DNA of 64,000 nucleotides, taken from assembly GCA_023362775.1 (NCBI GenBank), contig JALMGJ010000008.1:41703501-41767500 (forward strand). The letters run 5' to 3'. The stretch's first letter is position 1. Each line of letters begins with the position of its first letter. The notes beneath the pieces are model-generated. The model was not told the DNA's origin and ran no database searches. It saw only the letters and a list, made by a program, of their open reading frames with translations. The translations under genes and the position numbers were made by a program. The stretch comes from Charina bottae (taxonomy: Eukaryota > Chordata > Lepidosauria > Squamata > Charinaidae). Positions 34,200-44,265 of the stretch are shown piece after piece.

Positions 34200-34370
34200 A
34201 ACTAACTATATAAATAGTTATATAAAGGTATATAAACAGAGAGCAAGTTCCACTCCCTTTTCGCACTGAAGATGTTGCCTGGCCTGGCAATGAAACGTCT
34301 GCAAGAAAACAAGGCTCAGAGAGCACCAAGGACTCCACAGTTCAACCCTGAGCTACAAATATTCTCTTCG
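34200..34370 (+). mobile_element. Penelope-like terminal-repeat fragment
   Basis: Matches 62282-62430 closely: TATATAAACAGAGAGCAAG, CCACTCCCTTTTCGCACTG, then CTCAGAGAGCACCAAGGACT and CAACCCTGAGCTACAAATAT. No coding region. The left boundary is approximate. Confidence 0.7.
34258..34309 (+). ncRNA. Hammerhead ribozyme-like motif (Penelope-associated)
   Basis: CTGAAGA core (34266-34272). Stem II pairs TTGCC (34275-34279) with GGCAA (34286-34290), with short unpaired flanks. GAAAC (34292-34296) then GTC, C34299 being the predicted cleavage nucleotide. Stem I pairs GCA (34263-34265) with TGC (34300-34302); after a two-A bulge, TTTTC (34258-34262) pairs with GAAAA (34305-34309). Stem III is minimal. 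Confidence 0.58.
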
Positions 34371-36040
34371 ATTGAAACTAACTCTGGCCCAGCTGGAAAG
34401 GGTTACTGATCTCTGCCCTGACTTGCACAAGCCACCTTCTGTCATGACGAACTGACTGCCCTTGTAGCCAGAAAAAAGACAGCTGAACGGATGGGAAATG
34501 AAAGGAGATGGAGAAAGCATGCAGATCTTGGCTTCCAGAATCCTTTCCAACTCTTTTCCAGGAGTTGCCATTGGAGGCATCTGTATTTTCTTCTGTGTAA
34601 TGAAGAGAGTGTGGCATCTGAGAGTCTCTGTGTTTTGGTGTAAGTGTTATCAGGTTGAGTATTGCATCTGTGTTTGCGTGTATTTCTGCTCTCCCCTTGG
34701 GTTGCATCTGTGTGAGTAGTGGTGGGTCACATGACCAGGGTAGCTTAGAATGGAGAATCTGCCAGCATGTGAGCCTCTTACCACTTCTCCCATAGGGCTG
34801 CACTGGGTGGGCTTTTTCCCCCCAGAAACCTTTTTCTCTGCAGCTCCAAGCCAGATCCAGCCCATTTTTCAACTCAATCTTTATTTTGCCAGCTTCTCTC
34901 CTCTCACCAAATTTGGTCCCATTCAGTTCAGTTTGGGGAGAGCTATTGTGCGGACAGACAGATGGACGGATGGAGTCCCGACCCTTTTCACATAATTTCT
35001 TTCCAACATTCTGCTGGGTTGGAAAGAATAAACGGCAAGTGTTCAAAACCAACAGTTGCCTGATTATTTGGAAAGTCAAATCACAACAAGTTCTAAATCA
35101 CGATTCAACTAAAGTTTAGTTTGACAGGATGTCTTCACTGAGCCTCCAGTATGTTTATTTTTAAGAATGTTTGTCTCAAGCAAGCTTCAAGTATATATTT
35201 AAATCACAAGTACCATAATTCTGTTATGAAATGTATTGGACCTGCAATATAGATTCATAAAATATATGAGTAGGCTGGCTCCTGCTGTTCTATTGCAACT
35301 TTATAGCACTGAAAAGAATAAGTTAGAAGCTTTTACTTCTTTTTTTTAACTCTCCCACCCCCTGAAATCATCTATTTGACTATTTGACAGAATAGTTTTT
35401 TGTTTCAGTTTGAAAAGCCCAATGCTATTGAATTCAATGTTGTAAAAATAAATGCAAATAGAAATGAGGAAAGAATACCATTTCCTATCAGCCTAAATTG
35501 TCAAATGATATAGACTTTATTCCCCATCCACCCCGCCACGCACTCCACCGTATTCTGCTGGCGGAATACATCATAAACAAAACACCGTGGAGCCATTTAA
35601 ACACCAAATGCATAACAAGGATCAGAGCAGAAAGAGAGAGAAAAATAACATGTTTAACTAACTTCCACAAACAGATAAAACGTTCATTGATACTCCTTGC
35701 TATTCAAGTCTTTAAATAGAAGTGTTTTTATTTCAGCTAATTTTATGCTGCCATTATATGGATCCTATCTATAAAATATTTAAAGTGCCTGCACTCCGTG
35801 CAAAAAGAGCAGTCAAGCACTCTCTTATTGTTGCTCCCCCAGTGGTTAGAGCAAAGGAAGACTAATCCTGAAAGCAAATCCTGCAGGGAACAGAAAATAT
35901 ACTTTTGTGAGATCACCACAGGAGCTATTTCAATTTGGTTTCCTAAAGGGGTGTAAATGAATGCAGCCTAATGCATTTTTCAGCAGAGTTCTTGTTTTGG
36001 GATCTGAGTCCCCATGTAGCTTAGGGGGCATCCTCTAAAA
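34371..36040. other. Unassigned DNA
   Basis: Holds a 233-codon minus-strand open frame (34378-35079). It has no recognisable domain, no signal peptide and no splice-bounded structure, so I do not call it a gene. Otherwise nothing seen. Confidence 0.45.
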
Positions 36041-36070
36041 CATAGCTTTCCAAAGTGTATGTCGCGACAC
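36041..36070 (+). mobile_element. Isolated terminus of a CAGAGCTTTCC-family hAT
   Basis: CATAGCTTTCCAAAGTGTATG followed by TCGCGACACA matches one end of the family. The bases before it, CTCTAAAA, have the usual central TA. No opposite end follows. Confidence 0.65.
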
Positions 36071-36481
36071 AACTACATGGCTAAAAGACACTAGAAATCA
36101 AGAAGCATAGAACACCATTTTGCATGGTTGTATATTCAGTTCTTCTAGCTTTCTGATTGGCTGGATGTTAGCTGTGACACACACTAGGCCCAAAGCATTA
36201 GGCCTAAAGCACATAGCATGACCTGCTGCATCTAAGCACTGAGTTCCCCCCCCTCCTTGCTCAGGGGGCCTGGGCAAGGCTTCCCACAGAAGGAAATCAG
36301 GAGGATTTGTTCCCATGGGAAGATCCATTGCTAGCCATAACATGGTACCTTCTCGCTCCCTATCTCATGAGGATGTAAACAAAGCCAAGGCTTCTCTGTT
36401 ATCCAGCCACCTGGCATTCACGTCATCATGAGAACGCTGTGCTTTGTACAGGAATAATTTGCCAAGTCAACACAAGAACTC

Positions 36482-36513
36482 TAAAATAAATAAATAAATA
36501 AATAAATAAATAA

Positions 36514-36562
<49 letters not shown>

Positions 36563-36592
36563 TATATATATATATATATAAAATAAAATAAA
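36482..36592. repeat. Compound microsatellite (AAAT)n-(ACATAT)n-(TA)n
   Basis: About eight AAAT units, then CATATA hexamers, a TA run and AAAAT units. Confidence 0.95.
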
Positions 36593-36751
36593 AACAGCTG
36601 TGCTAGATCATACCAAAGATCTAAATCAACTATCCCCAATTTTCTTGGACCAGTGAGCAATAGAGTGGTAGAACATTGAGAACATGCCATGGGCTTTCTC
36701 ACAAAAGAGCTACCGTTATGGGCATGGCCAACCAGAAAGCTCCATTTACTG

Positions 36752-37131
36752 CAGGGGTGGGGAACCTTTTTTCTGCCAAGGGTCACTTGGATATTTATAA
36801 CCGGGGACCAGGGTGGGTGGGGGTGGGGTTTCTGGGATTTCTGTGGACCAGGGGCAGGAGTTTGCGGGCAGGAGCCAATCACAAGCACTGGGGGCGGGGT
36901 TTGCGGGCAGGAGCCAATCGCATGGAAGGGGCGGGGTTTGCGGGCAGGAGCCAATCACAAGCACTGGGGGCGGGGTTTGCGGGCGGGAGCCAATCGCATG
37001 GAAGGGGCGGGGTTTGCGGGCAGGAGCCAATCACAAGCACTGGGGGCGGGGTTTGCGGGCGGGAGCCAATCGCATGGAAGGGGCGGGGTTTGCGGGTGGG
37101 AGCCCTGCAGGCCTGACATTGCCCACCCCTG
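36752..37131 (+). mobile_element. hAT element (CAGGGGTGGGG termini) with 7-unit GC-box/CCAAT array
   Basis: 380 bp, ending TTGCCCACCCCTG. Duplication ATTTACTG/ATTTACTA (7 of 8; 36744-36751 and 37132-37139). The core is a roughly 38-bp repeat: GGGGCGGGGTTTGCGGGC then GGAGCCAATC. It alternates between a CACAAGCACTG ending and a GCATGGAAG ending, giving a higher-order period of about 76 bp. Repeat-derived open frames run through all frames and are not genes. Confidence 0.92.
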
Positions 37132-37139
37132 ATTTACTA

Positions 37140-38365
37140 CAAGGCAAACTGGTGAGGTTCCTCCATACCACCCCTCTAGATTCTACGGATGCTTTCTAAC
37201 TCCCAGCATACATTTGTCCTTTTCTGACTACCAAAAATACTTTCAAACCAAGCTGCAGCTACACAATATTTTATTTTCCAAGAATGTCTCTGAAATCTGT
37301 GGTGGGGCAGGACTTTCTTATAAACAAAGATGATGCCTGAGCTTGGTGCTTTGCTTTGCAGTTTCATCTCATTTTTTTTTTGAATGAAATAAAATCATAA
37401 TTATAAAATTAGGTGGGGCAAGGAACCTGATAGGTGCCAAGGGTGGCATCATTATATTGTTGTCATTAGGTGCCACGCTTGGGATCTGGGATCTGTTAAA
37501 TCCATAGTATACCCACAAGCAGAATATAAGAACAACAAACCTCTTTCATACAGTCTGTTTGATTTACAACATATACATCTGCCAGGAAAGGGGGTAGATT
37601 TCTTGGTGTTTTATAATAAAAATAGTAAATTATTGCTATTCCTCAGCAACTTGTATTCAGTGGTATGTTTCCTCTGATCCTGGAGGTGACATATAGTTTT
37701 CATGACTAGAAGTCAAGATAGCTTCTCCTTTACGACTTTGTGTGATTGTCCTTTAAAGGGATACAAGTTGGCTTCTGTCCATTGCATAATAACAAATGTC
37801 ACTTTTCAGCTATGAGTTGTGTGAAATAATCTCTACCCTTCTGTAAATGCCAAGGAAGGCGGCCGTCAGCTAGTGCAGCATGTCAACAGGCAGACGTATC
37901 TACTGAGCAGAGAGCTGGATGTCAACAGCAAGGCTGACTCGGTCGAGTCCCTGACATCTCTGACCCACAGAGGAATGAAACATAATGCACAGCAAGCCAA
38001 GGGAATGATGCAAAGATTTTCTGGGGCTGGTTTCAAATTAAGAAGAATAATGGAGAGTTGCTTTCATCAATACAGTATATTAAGAGTTGACAAAAATAAA
38101 TTTCCTCTTGTTAAACAGTGCTGGGGGGATGCTATTCTCTCCTTTTTTCTCAAGTTCGCAGGAAACACATAAAAATGTAGATGAATAGGAGGTTTCATAA
38201 GAAGCCGCGTGACGCTGACCCTTTTCTATATTGATATCCCTGAACTACATGACAAAGAATAGGCCAGCCTAAGATTTATTTTATATACACAGCTTTTCAA
38301 TTTGTAAACCTTTTTGCTGCAGCAGTGATGTGACATGCCTTTATTTATCATCTTTGGTAAAAGTG
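37140..38365. other. Unassigned DNA
   Basis: No recognised feature. Confidence 0.45.
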
Positions 38366-38371
38366 TGTAAT

Positions 38372-38412
<41 letters not shown>

Positions 38413-38475
38413 TTCAATTTATATAGCCGCCCATCTCAGACCAGTGACTCTGGGAGGCTAACAGTAATAGTATTA
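38366..38475 (-). mobile_element. L2-type LINE 3' end with TTTA microsatellite
   Basis: A (TTAT)n run, then TCAATTTATATAGCCGCCCA and GACTCTGGGAGGC: the minus-strand L2 terminus (GGGCGGC ... AAATAAATAAA). Confidence 0.72.
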
Positions 38476-38640
38476 TTGATTAATAAGAATAGTAATACTA
38501 TTCTTATTAATATACTTATTAATACCTATGCTTATTAATAATATTCTCAAGACACCTCCAAAGCTCCAGCTCCAGCTGCAGTTCCACAGGGAGCTACACA
38601 AATTAAGGCAACAGAACTTACTACCAAGTCATCTTGTATG

Positions 38641-38869
38641 CAGGGGTCCCCAAACTTTTTGGCGCCAGGGACCGGTTTCAAAAGTCGATTTTTCCACGGA
38701 CGGGGGGGGGGGGGGCAGGGTTTCTGGGTTTTCCGTAGACCGGGGGTGGGGTTTGCGAGATTTCCGTGGACCGGGGTTTGCGGGCAGGAGCCAATCACAC
38801 GGAAGGGGGCGGGGTTTGCAGGCAGGAGCCCTGCGGCCCAGTTACTAACAGGCCCACAGGTTGGGGACC
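38641..38869 (+). mobile_element. hAT element (CAGGGGTCCCC termini), diverged
   Basis: Starts CAGGGGTCCCCAAACTTTTT and ends GGTTGGGGACCCG. The interior has the module GGGGCGGGGTTTGCAGGC plus GGAGCCAATCACAC and a G run at about 38702-38714. It shares its first 60 bases with the complement of the right end of 14296-14594. Flanking 8-mers do not match convincingly, so it is older or damaged. Confidence 0.75.
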
Positions 38870-39219
38870 CGTTTATAGGATTGGCCACAACATCTACTCT
38901 TCAAGCCATGCAAGCTGTCGCCGGTAAAACTACTTCAGTTGAACCCTCTGCATCTCTTGCCCATTCCAGAACTATTCCTTCATCCCTTCTCTCTAATCTA
39001 GGATTTTCTTCTCAGCAAAGAAGTCTTTGGCCTTACAACCCAAGAATCGTATATAATTGCACTGGAAAACAGACACGAGTGAAGACAGTCTATACTCTTA
39101 AGATACTCCATAAAAGCATTTCCTTTACCCTTTCTCATTCCAGAGAGTCATGGCAGAAGACTTGTTTTACAGGAGACATAATCTGAGAAGACAGTAAAGG
39201 AGGCTGATCGAGTGGCAGG
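38870..39219. other. Unassigned DNA
   Basis: No recognised feature. Confidence 0.4.
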
Positions 39220-39575
39220 CAACTTTATTTATTATTTTTTTAATTTATTTTATATCCCGCCTTTATTATATTTTTTAATAAATAACTCAAGGCGGCAAAC
39301 ATACCAAATACTCCTCCTCCTATTTTCCCCACAACAGGAACCCTGTGAGGTGAGTTGGGCTGAGAGAGAGTGACTGGCCCAAGGTCACCCAGCCGGCTTT
39401 CATGCCTAAGGCAGGACTAGAACTCTCAGTCTCCTGGTTTGCCATTGGCTCCTTCCTAGGGCTGAGAGAGAAGGACTGGCCCAAGGTCACCCAGCCAGCT
39501 TTCACACCTAAGGCGGGACTAGAACTCTCAGCCTCCTGGTTTCTAGCCTGTTGCCTTAACCACTAGACCAAACTG
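39220..39575 (-). mobile_element. tRNA-headed SINE with a 102-bp internal duplication
   Basis: On the minus strand the head AGAGCCAGTTTGGTCTAGTG is followed by two 102-bp copies of the body (GAGTTCTAGTCC...CAATGGCAAACC), then the tail CCTCACAGGGTTCCTGTTG and an AAGGCGGGATATAAAATAAA terminus resembling an L2/CR1-type LINE end. The duplication junction, GGCAAACCAGGAGACTGAG, is the same as in the larger array at 51396. Confidence 0.85.
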
Positions 39576-39839
39576 GCTCTCTATACAACTATCGAGCTAC
39601 TGATGTTTTTGTACCCCTGATACTTGGTTTGGCTTGAGGGCTGCTAACTGTTCTCTAGCACAGAGCAGTTGTACTGTATTGTGGTACTGGAGTTCAGTCA
39701 ACTCTGGATGGGGCTGCACCCCCACCCCACCCCAAAGAACAGTCTATAGTTTGGGAGTGCTCCTTTGCAGGAGGGGAGAGGTTTTATTTAATTAATCAGA
39801 AAAAGAAAAAAGCAAGAGAAACGGGGGAAAGAGCTATCT

Positions 39840-40045
39840 GTCTGTCTGTCGTCTGTCTACCTATCCACCCACCCATCCAGTCAATCTTGACTCCTGGCAA
39901 TTGTCTAGACAAGTCCCTACAAGTTTTCTTGGCAACATTTTTGGAACTGGTTTGCCATTGCCTTCTTCCTAGGGCTGAAAAAGAGGGACTGGCCTCCTGG
40001 TTTCTAGCCTGATGTCTTTAACCACTACAACAAACAGACTCATAT
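39840..40045 (-). mobile_element. tRNA-headed SINE, Bov-B-tail form, B box lost
   Basis: Minus strand: GTTTGTTGTAGTGGTTAAAG, then a deletion removing the B-box part, CAATGGCAAACCAGTTCC, and tail AGGAGTCAAGATTGACTGGA next to a TCTG/CCAC microsatellite (39836-39880). Confidence 0.78.
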
Positions 40046-40287
40046 AGAATTTTACATAACAGTTTCAAGAAAGGATTTCCATATTTCATCATTTCCATCT
40101 GTAATCTATGCCTGTAAGCAACTCATTCATAAGTTGCAAGTACTATCAAGGCGTGCTCCTTGAATGTCAGCTGTCTTTAGATTCCCATGTGCCATAGAGG
40201 CAGGGAATGGGCTGCACAGCTATCTCTAGGCCATCAGCTGGGACAGTGCTTCGGCTGAGCAAACTAGGAGCATCTAATGCCCTACAT

Positions 40288-40546
40288 CAGAGCTTTCCAA
40301 ACTCTGTGTCGTGACATGTTAATGTGTCGGCTGCAGTGTCTGGGTGTGTCGCGGCTGCTGCTGCCTCCGAGCCCTGCCAGGATTCTGCGCAGGTCCTAGT
40401 GCCTGCCTTGTGCCTTGCTGTCTCCAAACCTGCTGTGATTCCGCGCAGGTCCTAGTGCCTGCCTTGTGCCCTGCTGTAAGAGTGTGTCGCGAAATGATGC
40501 ATGTCTAAAAAGTGTGTCACCAACATGAAAAGTTTGGAAAGCTCTG
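40288..40546 (-). mobile_element. CAGAGCTTTCC-family hAT MITE, 2 minisatellite units
   Basis: 259 bp, opposite orientation to 2270-2539. Perfect 8-bp duplication CCCTACAT (40280-40287 and 40547-40554). Both characteristic ends are intact. Confidence 0.93.
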
Positions 40547-40649
40547 CCCTACATGGTACAGCACTCAGACAGCTAACCAAGGCATGAGACCAGGAGCACA
40601 GCAGACCCTGCTGAAAGTCCAGCACCGTGCCACTGATTTTTGTACACAA

Positions 40650-40990
40650 TTTAAGATGTTGGTTTTGACCTTTAAGGCCTTATAGGACCTAACTGTCTTA
40701 GGGGCTAGCCCATTCAATAGGAACCTGTCTACACATTAAGATCCATAGAAAAGGCCCTTTTAAAGATGCTTTTTGCCTTGCAAGGTGTGTTTATCAAGCC
40801 ATAGGATGGCCAGCCCCACAAATTGACTTCAGCCCCTGCTCTTTCTCCTTCTAGAAAAGCCATCCAGACCCTCCTCTTAATTCAACCGTTTTGAGTTTAT
40901 TTGATACCTGATTTTAACCATTTACATTCTATTTTTTTTTATAGTTAGGCACTTTGAATGCCTTCTGGGAAGAAAGTGGGATCAAATCCA
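40650..40990 (+). mobile_element. Degraded L2/CR1-type LINE 3' fragment
   Basis: The segment TTTAAGATGTTGGTTTTGAC encodes FKMLVL, followed by TFKAL, the conserved C-terminal wording of L2-like polymerases. The remainder is frame-broken and ends in a CACTTTGAATGCCTTCTGGG LINE-like 3' end. Confidence 0.6.
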
Positions 40991-41419
40991 GACAAGAAGA
41001 AGCAGAAGAAACCCCATCTGGATGTCTCTAATTACAAAAGGATGAAGCCATTGTTCTCACAGCACACCTCTGCCAAGAGATAAGCAACTCCACCATCATT
41101 ATTCAGAAGAACACACCATCAACCGCTTTATGGAAATGATTTCAGAAGGCAGATGCCTCTGTGTCTTCTCTGCCAGGTAACAGAATGAAAAATGTAATTC
41201 CCAGAGCCATAACAAGTCTGAATTTATCGCTTCACTGTATAGATCATTGTCAGAATTGCACACATTTTGTCATTCCCAAAGTAACACCCGCAAAAACAGC
41301 CGAGGTCATCTCGGAAAAGCCCCCTCACTTTTGCATTCATGATGATCCAACCGAGGCTCATTGCTGGGAACAGAAAATGTTGAGTGAAAAGCACTTTTTC
41401 CTAAGTAAAACATACTCTT

Positions 41420-42099
41420 AAACCTCAATAAAAACCAAGATTATGGCAACCAGCTTGATTGATAACTGGCAAATAGAAGGGGAAAATGTGGAGGCAGTGA
41501 CAGACTTTGTATTTCTAGGCGCAAATATTACTGCAGACGCTGACTGCAGCCAGGAAATCAGAAGACGCCTACTTCTTGGTAGGAGAGCAATGGCAAATCT
41601 CGATAAAATAGTTAAGAGCAGAGACATCACACTGACAACAAAGATCCGGATAGTTAAAGCAATGGTATTCCCCGTAGTAACCTATGACTGCGAGAGCTGG
41701 ACCATAAGGAAGGCTGAGCGAAGGAAAATAGATGCTTTTGAACTGTGGTATTGGAGGAAAATTCTGAGAGTTCCTTGGACTGCAAGAAGATCAAACCAGT
41801 CCACACTCCAGGAAATAAAGCCAGACTGCTCACTTGAGGGAATGATATTAAAGGCAAAACTGAAGTACTTTGGCCACATAATGAGAAGAAAGGATAGCCT
41901 GGAGAAGATGCTGATGCTAGGGAAAGTGGAAGGCAAAAGGAAGAGGGGCCGACCAAGGGCAAGATGGATGGATGATATTCTGGAGGTGACGGACTTGACC
42001 GTGGGGGAGCTGGGGAGGGTGACAGCCGACAGGAAGCTCTGGCGTGGGCTGGTCCATGAAGTCATGAAGAGTTGGAAGTGACTGAATGAATAAACAACA
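41420..42099 (+). mobile_element. Bov-B (RTE) LINE, 5'-truncated, young
   Basis: A 680-bp insertion with a perfect 13-bp duplication AAAACATACTCTT (41407-41419 and 42100-42112). It covers the C-terminal part of the polymerase and the short 3' UTR ending GACTGAATGAATAAACAACA. The coding part has no frameshift. Confidence 0.94.
41443..42081 (+). pseudogene. Bov-B polymerase C-terminal fragment (uninterrupted frame)
   Basis: 212 codons read without a stop to the natural end. Motifs in order: VTDFVFLGANITADADC, IRRRLLLGRRAMANLDK, VFPVVTYDCESWTIRK, VPWTARRSNQS, KLKYFGHIMRRKD and GKRKRGRPRARWMDDI. The catalytic reverse transcriptase core and endonuclease lie upstream in a full element and are absent, so this copy is dead despite the open frame. 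The methionine at the start is internal, not a true start. Confidence 0.9.
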
Positions 42100-42112
42100 A
42101 AAACATACTCTT

Positions 42113-43236
42113 CTCACAGAGGCAATCTTTATAACTGCTTTGTAGCCATGTGTAAATAAGCGCCTATGATCCCTTCTCATTGCAAAAGACTTTCAAGAGG
42201 CTGGTGATTTGCTCTGAAAAAGAGACAGGCACTCGGAAGGATTTGCAAGTTCTCTAGTATGAAGGAATGGAAAGTATTTCATATCTGTAGCTAGACTTGA
42301 AATTTCTGTTCATGGAAAAATGCTACAGGAATGAATAGGATCAACTATGGGCTCCTGAGCTGCCACAGCTATTGGTTGAGAAGGTGTAATGTCATGGGAT
42401 ATTCATAAACATTTCAAGTTCTCAGACAGGAGAACCACCAGCTATGGAATTCAGTGCCACAGCTAGGGGGGAATAGAAGGTTAGAGGAACAGATTGCAAA
42501 TAGCCAAGGTATCTGAACTATTGTGTGCTTTTGACAATGAACTAGGATTGTTGAGGGAAAGGAGCAGAATGCTGGTAGAAAGGCATAGGTATTTGGTAGG
42601 CTGGAAAGCTAAAGACTGGGAAATGCAATTAAAAGATTGAGGCCTAGCAAACAGAATTGGTGCTAGATTTTGGGAAGCTGTCAGCAAAATCCTCACTCGT
42701 ATCCTCTGAGCTTACACAGCAGTAGCAAGTGGCCATTTTGGTCGCCCATAATGCCCCAAGAGTAATATTCTGGGAGTTTGTGGGAAATTTAAATGGTAGC
42801 CCACTTCTGTCACTGTCAGATAAGAAGAGGTGTCAACTCTGGTAGTCACAGGCTAGCACTGAAGTCTCAACAACTGTCAGGTCTGGCAGCTCCGGGTGAG
42901 TGAAATGAAATGATGAATAATGGCAACGAAGAAATTAAACAGAAGTATGCATTCTCCCTTTCCCCCCTCTCTGTCTTATATTTTAAACTCCTCAATATAA
43001 AGGTATATCAATTCCAAAATCTGGTGCCCAAGAGGGGGGTGTCATAGAATAGGTTTATTCCTTGATGTAAAAAGCTGGCTGGGAATGATGGGAGTTTCAG
43101 ACCATGTCTAGAGGGGCCATGGTTGGGGAAGGAGGCTCAAACTAAGCTTTTAGCAGCTTATTCAACCAGCTCTGCAACAACTCACTAGCATTTTCACTAT
43201 CAAGGCATTTCACTTTCGGATGAGGTAGGTTGTCAT
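42113..43236. other. Unassigned DNA
   Basis: No recognised feature. Confidence 0.45.
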
Positions 43237-43244
43237 CTCTAAAA

Positions 43245-43363
43245 CACTGTTTCTCAATCTCAGCTACTTTTAAGATGTGTGGACTTCAACTCCCAGAATT
43301 CCCCAGCCAGCATGGGGAGTTGAAGTCCATGCATCTTAAAGTTGCTGAGGTTGAGAAACCCTG
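43245..43363. mobile_element. Palindromic hAT MITE, third copy, loop-deleted
   Basis: 119 bp, related to 13474-13608 but with part of one arm missing near the centre (CCAGCCAGCATGGGGAGTTG). Perfect duplication CTCTAAAA (43237-43244 and 43364-43371). Confidence 0.9.
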
Positions 43364-43371
43364 CTCTAAAA

Positions 43372-44265
43372 GCTTAGGCACTAAAAATAAAATGCATTTG
43401 TCTTCAAGGACCTTAGAGAGCGAACATTCTCTGTTTCTTTTAAATAAACATTCATAAGCTAACACATCTCTCAACATGCACTCTATAAACAGTACAGCTC
43501 TTGTGAAATTCAACAACTCTTCCCCTACACACCAGTTTCTCCTCCCCATTTTCAAAAGGTATGACTAACCTAGCCACATTTTCCAAGGATGGAAATTTCT
43601 GTTTCAATTGACCTTATACACATGTCCCACTAAGTCCAATGGCAATCTGACACTAAAACCAAAACTGACAATTGGCTGTCAAATAGCAGGTCCCATGGAA
43701 CTCAACAGGACTTATTTCTCAGAATACAGAGAGAGGAGTCTCTGTAGATAGAGGTCAAGTCTTCTGACTCTACCTATCTAGAGTTGCAACCCAGAATCAT
43801 GCAACAGTGGATCAAAGAGGCGGAAGAACCTACTGCAGCCACTGAGCCCAGCTGGATGTGCAGTGCAGGAGTTAAAATTAAAGCATCCTTAACAAATGCC
43901 TACCCAGCAGTGCCCAAACACTACAGAAGGGAGCTTTTCAACCACCCTTGTCAGTTACCTTGCCAAGGAAACCAATTACCCTAGGAAATTGGTTCCACTG
44001 TTGAGCTGCTCTTACTGTTCAGGAAGCCAAACTACTAACACAAGTCATTCAGTGTCATCCTTTTAAGAGGCAGAGCAAATACAGATGGATGTGAGATGTG
44101 ATCCCTACCTGCTCGGCAGACTTTAGCAAAACAGTTCACTTTAGGCGTTTATTTGACCATAATCACACCTCCTGTGATGAAGGATGGGCATTACAAGACT
44201 CAGTCTCAACATATCTGGGACCACTGTTGGCCCCACCAACAGACGTGGCTACCTCAAGGGTGCAG
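43372..44265. other. Unassigned DNA
   Basis: No recognised feature. Confidence 0.45.

Noticed and set aside
34378..35079. 233-codon minus-strand open frame, the longest outside transposons
   Set aside because: No recognisable domain, signal peptide or conserved motif, and biased composition. No splice-bounded structure was seen. Most likely chance.
36676..37199. Overlapping open frames of about 94-157 codons in several frames
   Set aside because: All derive from the 38-bp GC-rich tandem module of a hAT element and the neighbouring microsatellite.
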